Below are positions 59,369-64,000 of a stretch of DNA of 64,000 bases, piece after piece (within the stretch, counting starts at the first letter, position 1; every line of letters starts with the position of its first letter). The notes beneath the pieces were generated by a model. It saw nothing but the letters and a program-made list of their open reading frames with translations, ran no database searches and was not told the origin of the DNA. The DNA comes from Fermentibacter sp964564435 (GTDB lineage: Bacteria; Fermentibacterota; Fermentibacteria; Fermentibacterales; Fermentibacteraceae), in NCBI GenBank assembly GCA_964564435.1, contig CAZMAT010000005.1, positions 62,001-126,000 on the forward strand, in the 5' to 3' direction. The position numbers were made by a program, and so were the translations under genes.

Positions 59369-60256
59369 CTATTCTACAGCGAGCGGAATCCTAGTGATGG
59401 TGGTGTTGGGATCCGTGGCCTCGGTGACGTAGCGGATCTCGTACTCGCCGGCCGCGGGGGCGGTGAAGGTCAGGGTGCTGCCCTCGGTGACGTAGTACCA
59501 CTCCCATCCCGCCCATTCACCCTCGGGGGTGCCGGAGGGGACGACCACGATGTACTCGCCTTCGGCAGCGGTGCCCGCCCACGTGACGTCGAACGCCGCG
59601 CCGGCCGTGACGGAGGCGGGGGCGGAGAGCGTGACGCCGCCCAGGCCGCTGACTGCTACCACTGCCCTGGCGAGGGTGGAGTCGGGCTCGGTGAGCTCGG
59701 TGGCGAACCTGATCTCGTAGTTGCCCGAGACCGGCGGAGCGGTGAAGGTCAGAGGATTGCCGGAGCTGACGTAGTACCACTCCGAACCTGCCCAGTCACC
59801 CTCGGGCGCGCCCTCGGCCACCATGTACACATAGCAGTCTGGGTTCGCGGGGCCGGTCCAGGCGACCTCGAACTGGGTGCCCGCATCGGCGGTTGCAGGA
59901 GCGGTCACGGATGCCTCGACGGCGGTGACGGTGATCGTGATCCTGCCCAGCGTGGAGTCGGGCGTCGTCTTCTCGGTGGCGTACCTGATCTCGTACTGGC
60001 CTGCGGCATAGGGCGCGTGCAGCGTAACGGGATTGCCCTGGGCCGTGTAGGCGTACTCGGCCCAGTCACCCTCGGCAGCACCGGCCGGAACGATGGTGAT
60101 GTAGTCGCCGACGCTGTCGGGTCCGACCCACGTCACCTGGAACTCGCTGCCCCCGGAAAGCTCCGCCGGGGCCTGCATCTCGATCTTGGGCGCCGGCGCC
60201 TTGCACCCTGCGAGGACGAAGAGTACGGCAGCGGCGGACACAAGCAAGCTTCTCAT
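59369..60256 (-). CDS. Lipoprotein with three tandem Ig-like repeats
   Basis: ATG 60256 has AGGAGG 5 bases upstream; the 295-residue product has a lipobox (LAGC). The rest is three copies of an 85-90-residue beta domain. Each copy follows the plan AP...G..F.V.W.GP, YI.IVP.G..EG.WA, a Tyr-rich strand, LTFTAP and G.YEIRY.TE...P..TL.R. Similar repeats occur in VWA- and OmpA-associated secreted proteins, but their ligand is unknown. Repeats 2 and 3 are closest to each other (shared GDWAG/GEWAG.EWYYV). It faces a TATAAT at 60297-60302. Confidence 0.85.
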   Translation of the reverse strand: MRSLLVSAAAVLFVLAGCKAPAPKIEMQAPAELSGGSEFQVTWVGPDSVGDYITIVPAGAAEGDWAEYAYTAQGNPVTLHAPYAAGQYEIRYATEKTTPDSTLGRITITVTAVEASVTAPATADAGTQFEVAWTGPANPDCYVYMVAEGAPEGDWAGSEWYYVSSGNPLTFTAPPVSGNYEIRFATELTEPDSTLARAVVAVSGLGGVTLSAPASVTAGAAFDVTWAGTAAEGEYIVVVPSGTPEGEWAGWEWYYVTEGSTLTFTAPAAGEYEIRYVTEATDPNTTITRIPLAVE

Positions 60257-60296
60257 CGATCCCTCCTGTTGTTCCCCCACTCAACGGGGTTGGGTT

Positions 60297-60327
60297 ATTA
60301 TACTGCGGATGCGGGATGATACGGCAA
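60297..60327 (-). promoter_or_regulatory. Promoter of the triple-repeat lipoprotein gene
   Basis: On the minus strand a perfect TATAAT (60302-60297) is preceded, at a long spacing of 19 bases, by TTGCCG (60327-60322). RNA would start near 60290, leaving a leader of about 34 bases. The remaining 130 bases up to the ATPase gene show no promoter for that gene that I can defend. Confidence 0.45.
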
Positions 60328-60462
60328 GCTCGCCGGCGGTCGCGGCTGCCCCGTTCTGCAGGCTCCGAAAGACAGTCATCACCGACCGCAACCGGTTCAG
60401 GCCACGGGCTCAAAGCGGCGGACACCTCCGCAGGCAGAACTGAACCACGGAGGCGCCGTTCC

Positions 60463-63027
60463 ATGCCCGAAGCCCGTGAACTGGGAGGCCTCGAAGGCCT
60501 GTCACACGAAGAGGCGGCAACCAGGCTCGCCTCCGAAGGCCCCAACGAACTGCCCCGGTCGTCCTCGCGAGGGCTCCTCAGGCTGGTATTCGACGTCGTC
60601 AGCGAGCCCATGCTGCTCCTGCTCCTGGCTTCGGGCTGCCTCTACCTCTTCGTCGCCAGGGAGCCTCAGGACGCCGCCATGCTCCTCGGTTTCGTGGCTC
60701 TGGTGATCGTGATCACCATCGTCCAGGAACGCAGGACGGACAAGGCGCTCAAGGCACTGAGGGACATCTCGAGCCCCAGGGCCCTTGTGGTGAGGAGCGG
60801 ATCGAGGGTCAGGATACCGGGGCGCGACGTGGTGCCCGGCGACCTGCTCATAGTCTCGGAGGGCGACAGGGTCGCGGCCGACGGCAGGCTGGCCGATTCG
60901 ATGAACCTCTTCGTCGACGAGTCCTGCCTCACCGGAGAATCGGCGCCCGTTCCGAAGGCCGCCGGAGTCGCCGCGGACGACCCCGGGCACTCCACCAGGG
61001 TCTTCTCCGGCACCCTGGTAACATCCGGGTTCGGCGTCGCCGAGGTCACTGCCACGGGGGCTAAGACCGAGCTGGGCTGCATCGGTGTGATGATGAGGGA
61101 GACCGAGGCCCCGAGGACGCCGCTTCAGAGGGAGACATCGAGGCTCGTCTCACGGCTGGCCGTCCTGGGCCTCGCGCTCTGCGCACTGACCGCAGTCGTC
61201 TCGGCCCTGTCGAAGGGGGCCGGCCCGGAAGCCTGGAAGGACGGCATCCTTGCGGGCATCACCCTGGCCATGGCCACCCTGCCCGAGGAGTTCCCCGTGG
61301 TTCTCACCATCTTCCTCTCCCTGGGAGCATGGCGCCTGTCGAAGCACGGAGTCCTCTGCAGGACGATGCCCGCCGTGGAGGCCCTCGGCACGGCGACATT
61401 CCTCTGCGTGGACAAGACCGGCACCCTGACGATGAACACCCTCGAACTGGCCGGGATGGAGAACGGGAGCGGCTCGTGGTCCGGAGGAGAAGGGGAGCTT
61501 GCGGACGAACTCCACGGCCTGCTCGAATACGCGGTGCTGGCCAGCAAGGGCAACCCGATCGACCCGGTGGACCGAGCCGTGCGGGAGGCGGGCACATCCC
61601 TGCTCTCGGGCACCGCCCATCTCCACGACGACTGGGTCCTCGTCCGGGAATACCCCCTGAGCTCCGAGCTGATGGCCCTCTCCCACGTATGGAGGTCGCC
61701 GGACGGCTCCGAGTACCTCATAGCCTCCAAGGGGGCGCCGGAGGCCATAGCGGACCTGTGCCACGAACCTCCGGAGAGGCTGGCCGGCATCGAGGCGAGG
61801 GTCCAGGCCATGGCTGCCGGCGGCCTCAAGGTTCTGGGCGTGGCGGCTGCAGGCTTCGACGGCAGCCTTCCGGAAATCCAGCACGACCTCGAGTTCGAGT
61901 TCCTCGGCCTGATCGGCCTGAGGGACCCGGTGAGGCCCTGCGTGGCCGACTCGGTGGCCGAGTGCAGGGGCGCCGGGATAAACGTGATGATGATCACCGG
62001 AGACTACCCTGCGACGGCCCTCGAGGTCGCCTGTGACACCGGCCTGGGCGAGGGCGGGCTGATCACCGGCGCCGAGCTCGACAGGATGAGCGACGACGAG
62101 CTGATGAGGAGGCTCCCGGAGGTATCGGTCTTCGCCCGGGCGGTGCCCAGGCAGAAGCTCCGCGTGGTCGAGGCGCTCAGGCGCGCAGGCGAGACCGTCG
62201 CGATGACCGGCGACGGCGTGAACGACGCCCCGGCCCTGAAGGCCGCGGACATCGGTGTGGCGATGGGCGCGAGGGGCACAGACGTGGCGAGGGAGGCCGC
62301 AGGTCTCGTCCTCCTCGACGATAACTTCCGCTCCATCGTCAGGGGGGTGCGCGAGGGCAGGAGGATCAGGGACAACATCTCCAAGGCCTTCGCCTACATC
62401 GTCGCCGTGCACATACCCGTTGCCGGGCTCTCGCTCCTGCCCGTGCTGATGGGCTGGCCGATGATCCTGATGCCCGTGCACGTGGCCTTCCTGGAGATGA
62501 TCATAGATCCCGCCTGCTCCATAGTCTTCGAGGCCGAGGGCGAGGAGAGGGACGCCATGAGGCGCCCGCCCGACTCGCGAAGGCGGAGGCTGTTCGGCAG
62601 GAAGTCGCTCGTCGTGAGCCTCCTCCAGGGCCTGTCCGTGCTCGCTGTCACGACGGCCGTGTTCCTGTGGGCCACGCATGCGGGGCATTCCGAGAACGAC
62701 TCCCGAGCTCTCGCCTTCTCCACCCTGGTGGTGGCCAACATCATGCTCATAGCGACCAACCGGTCGTGGCGCCGGAGCCTGCCGGAGATCATCCGGACCC
62801 CCAACAGGGCCATGTGGATGGTCGCGTCGGGGGCTATGGCTTTTCTCGCGATGGTGATCTACATTCCATTCCTGGGCCGCCTGTTCCATTTCGACAGGCT
62901 CCATGCGGTGGACGTCGTCCTGTGCCTGGCGGCCGGCATGCTCGGGATAGTCTGGTTCGAGGCCTACAAGGCCATCTCCGGCAGGAGGGCGGCTGAATCC
63001 TCCGTCGAAGGCCGGGAAAGGCGGTGA
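60463..63027 (+). CDS. P-type cation-transporting ATPase (PEEFP type)
   Basis: The 854-residue pump has all P-type landmarks: actuator motif CLTGES, phosphorylation site D317 in CVDKTGTLT, a nucleotide-binding domain, TGDGVNDAPALKAADIG, and about 10 membrane helices. Helix M4 carries ATLPEEFPVVLT in place of PEGLP of classic calcium pumps, and the M6 region reads FLEMIIDPACSIVFEAE; this PEEFP group is common in bacteria but its ion is not settled (Ca2+ or Mn2+ are candidates). ATG 60463 has GGAGG 9 bases upstream. Its stop overlaps the next start as GTGA. Confidence 0.92.
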   Translation: MPEARELGGLEGLSHEEAATRLASEGPNELPRSSSRGLLRLVFDVVSEPMLLLLLASGCLYLFVAREPQDAAMLLGFVALVIVITIVQERRTDKALKALRDISSPRALVVRSGSRVRIPGRDVVPGDLLIVSEGDRVAADGRLADSMNLFVDESCLTGESAPVPKAAGVAADDPGHSTRVFSGTLVTSGFGVAEVTATGAKTELGCIGVMMRETEAPRTPLQRETSRLVSRLAVLGLALCALTAVVSALSKGAGPEAWKDGILAGITLAMATLPEEFPVVLTIFLSLGAWRLSKHGVLCRTMPAVEALGTATFLCVDKTGTLTMNTLELAGMENGSGSWSGGEGELADELHGLLEYAVLASKGNPIDPVDRAVREAGTSLLSGTAHLHDDWVLVREYPLSSELMALSHVWRSPDGSEYLIASKGAPEAIADLCHEPPERLAGIEARVQAMAAGGLKVLGVAAAGFDGSLPEIQHDLEFEFLGLIGLRDPVRPCVADSVAECRGAGINVMMITGDYPATALEVACDTGLGEGGLITGAELDRMSDDELMRRLPEVSVFARAVPRQKLRVVEALRRAGETVAMTGDGVNDAPALKAADIGVAMGARGTDVAREAAGLVLLDDNFRSIVRGVREGRRIRDNISKAFAYIVAVHIPVAGLSLLPVLMGWPMILMPVHVAFLEMIIDPACSIVFEAEGEERDAMRRPPDSRRRRLFGRKSLVVSLLQGLSVLAVTTAVFLWATHAGHSENDSRALAFSTLVVANIMLIATNRSWRRSLPEIIRTPNRAMWMVASGAMAFLAMVIYIPFLGRLFHFDRLHAVDVVLCLAAGMLGIVWFEAYKAISGRRAAESSVEGRERR

Positions 63028-63527
63028 CCGTGGCTGCTCAGGACAGGAGATACTTCAAGACGCTCACGGAGCAGGAGGAGGAAGCGATCCTCGCCAGGTG
63101 CTCCAGGGTCGAGATCGCGAAGAACGACGTGCTCTTCCGCAAGGGCGAGCAGTCCACGTCGATGTACATCGTCGCCGAAGGCGAGTTCGTCGTCACCGAC
63201 GAGCGGCCCTCGCAGAAGGTCTACCTCTCGTCGATCAGGGCCGGAGGGCTGATCGGCGAGATGTCGTTCCTCGACGAGAGCCCGAGATCGGCGACAGTGA
63301 CCGCCAGGGAGGCCGGGGTCGTGTACCGCCTCAACAAGGAGGACTTCGTCAGGACGCTCCTCGAGGCTCCCGCCCTCGGGTCGCGGCTCCTGCTCGCGAT
63401 AGCCATCCTGCTCGTCGACAGGCTCCGCAAGGCCGACGCAGCGCTCACCTCGCTCACGGTCGCCCCGTCGCGGGGCGCGGACGATGGTGGGCTGGCGAAG
63501 GCGGTCGAATCGGTCAGGGGGTCCTGA
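63024..63527 (+). CDS. Single-domain cyclic-nucleotide-binding protein
   Basis: The 167-residue protein is one cNMP-binding domain: FKTLTEQEEEAILARC, FRKGEQSTSMYIVAEGEF and the phosphate-binding cassette IGEMSFLDESPRSATVTA with the key Glu and Arg, followed by helices and a short polar tail. There is no helix-turn-helix, so it is not a CRP-type activator. It starts at GTG 63024 inside the ATPase stop, so the two are translationally coupled. A regulatory subunit for the pump, reading cAMP, is a plausible inference; the window also encodes a cyclase. Confidence 0.88.
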   Translation: MTVAAQDRRYFKTLTEQEEEAILARCSRVEIAKNDVLFRKGEQSTSMYIVAEGEFVVTDERPSQKVYLSSIRAGGLIGEMSFLDESPRSATVTAREAGVVYRLNKEDFVRTLLEAPALGSRLLLAIAILLVDRLRKADAALTSLTVAPSRGADDGGLAKAVESVRGS

Positions 63528-63579
63528 GGAGGCCGGGAACCGGCTGCGCCCCGTCGGGCTTACACGGTAATACATCCAC

Positions 63580-64000
63580 ATGAACCCGGAGTTGGAATTG
63601 GCGCACGAAACTACCATCGAACCGGTGCGTTCCGCGAGGGACATCTCCGCATTCGTCATGCTGCCCTTCGACCTCTACCGGGGCGACCCCCTCTGGATAC
63701 CCCAGCTCGTCTCCCACGAGAAGGCCCAGTTCGACCCCCGGCGCAACCCCGCCTACGAGACCGCCCGCGCGCAGCTCTTCAGGGCGGTGAGGGACGGCCG
63801 CACTGTGGGCCGCGTGGCCGCCATCGTCTCCGACGCCTACGTCGGCAAGTGGGACAGGAAGTGCGGGCGCTTCGGCTGGTTCGAGTGCGAGAAGGACCAG
63901 GCTACAGCGCGACTCCTCCTCTCGGCCGCCGAGGAGTGGGTGGCCTCGCAGGGCATGACGGAGATCAGCGGGCCGCTCGGCTTCACGGACAACGACCCCA
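63580..64000 (+). CDS. GNAT-like acetyltransferase family protein, truncated by window edge
   Basis: The frame is open from ATG 63580 to the right edge (140 residues visible). The visible part reads FDLYRGDPLWIPQLVSHEKA, FDPRRNPAYETARAQLFRAV, GRTVGRVAAIVSDAYVGKW and CGRFGWFECEKDQ. This matches a family of two-lobed GNAT-related proteins found widely in bacteria, with SGPLGFTDND near the visible end. Substrate unknown. There is no ribosome site; a TAATAC at 63568-63573 sits 6 bases before the ATG, suggesting a leaderless message. Confidence 0.8.
   Translation, partial: MNPELELAHETTIEPVRSARDISAFVMLPFDLYRGDPLWIPQLVSHEKAQFDPRRNPAYETARAQLFRAVRDGRTVGRVAAIVSDAYVGKWDRKCGRFGWFECEKDQATARLLLSAAEEWVASQGMTEISGPLGFTDNDP

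Noticed and set aside
1..64000. Mobile elements, CRISPR arrays, prophage or island boundaries
   Set aside because: No transposase, integrase, repeat array or shift in coding style was seen; composition looks even from end to end.

Overview
The window is a dense, GC-rich (roughly two-thirds G+C) piece of bacterial chromosome. It holds about 60 protein genes and one tRNA, with no stretch over about 210 bases lacking a gene, and no insertion sequence, prophage or CRISPR array that I can see. The owner looks like a diderm anaerobic fermenter. It has type IV pilus assembly genes, many lipobox-bearing lipoproteins and lipid-linked sugar genes (envelope). It also has acetate kinase, desulfoferrodoxin, a flavodiiron protein, three ferritin-like proteins and a KamA-type radical SAM enzyme (anaerobe facing occasional oxygen). 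The style of the secreted proteins recalls poorly cultured lineages around the FCB group (for example Fermentibacterota or Eisenbacteria), but that placement is inference and no marker here fixes it. Non-ATG starts (GTG, TTG, one probable AUC) and 4-base stop/start overlaps are common.

Layout. 1-3.5 kb: minus-strand pilus operon with a natural PilM-PilN fusion, a lipoprotein, PilO and a second lipoprotein, opposite a small DNA-binding-like gene. 4-9.5 kb: envelope glycosylation (membrane glycosyltransferase, GT2 transferase, O-antigen ligase/polymerase-like protein) around ackA. 9.5-12.5 kb: an oxygen-defence operon read dfx, ferritin, AhpD-like/fRMsr fusion, flavodiiron protein. 12.5-16 kb: RsbU-type phosphatase and hisS. 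16-19.4 kb: DOMON lipoprotein, then a translationally coupled photolyase operon. 19.4-22 kb: ferritin-like protein, DUF169 protein and an ECF sigma/anti-sigma cassette with a likely self-controlled promoter. 22-24 kb: CorA and a DUF2259 protein.

24-40.9 kb is a long minus-strand housekeeping run. In transcription order it reads tRNA-Val, thrS, infC, rpmI, rplT, a coiled-coil gene, zapA, rny, ymdB-like, ispA, dxs, nadK, recN, pgsA-like, smc, ftsY and an ABC ATPase. It couples translation, division, RNA turnover, isoprenoids, phospholipid synthesis and chromosome maintenance. 40.9-50.3 kb carries a MOSC protein, a tyrosine phosphatase cluster, a large secreted M1 peptidase, a bacterioferritin-like protein, a lipoprotein, a methyltransferase and a DUF134-NifX fusion under a dyad operator. 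50.3-64 kb holds a soluble-adenylyl-cyclase-like protein, secreted proteins, a prolyl oligopeptidase, a KamA-family enzyme, a triple-repeat lipoprotein, and a P-type ATPase coupled to a cyclic-nucleotide-binding protein; a partial acetyltransferase-like gene runs off the end.

Themes worth following: a cAMP circuit (bipartite cyclase plus a cNMP-binding partner of a cation pump), an oxygen/methionine-oxidation defence fusion, convergent gene pairs sharing one CTAG as both stop codons, probable leaderless transcripts, and an infC gene that seems to start at AUC.
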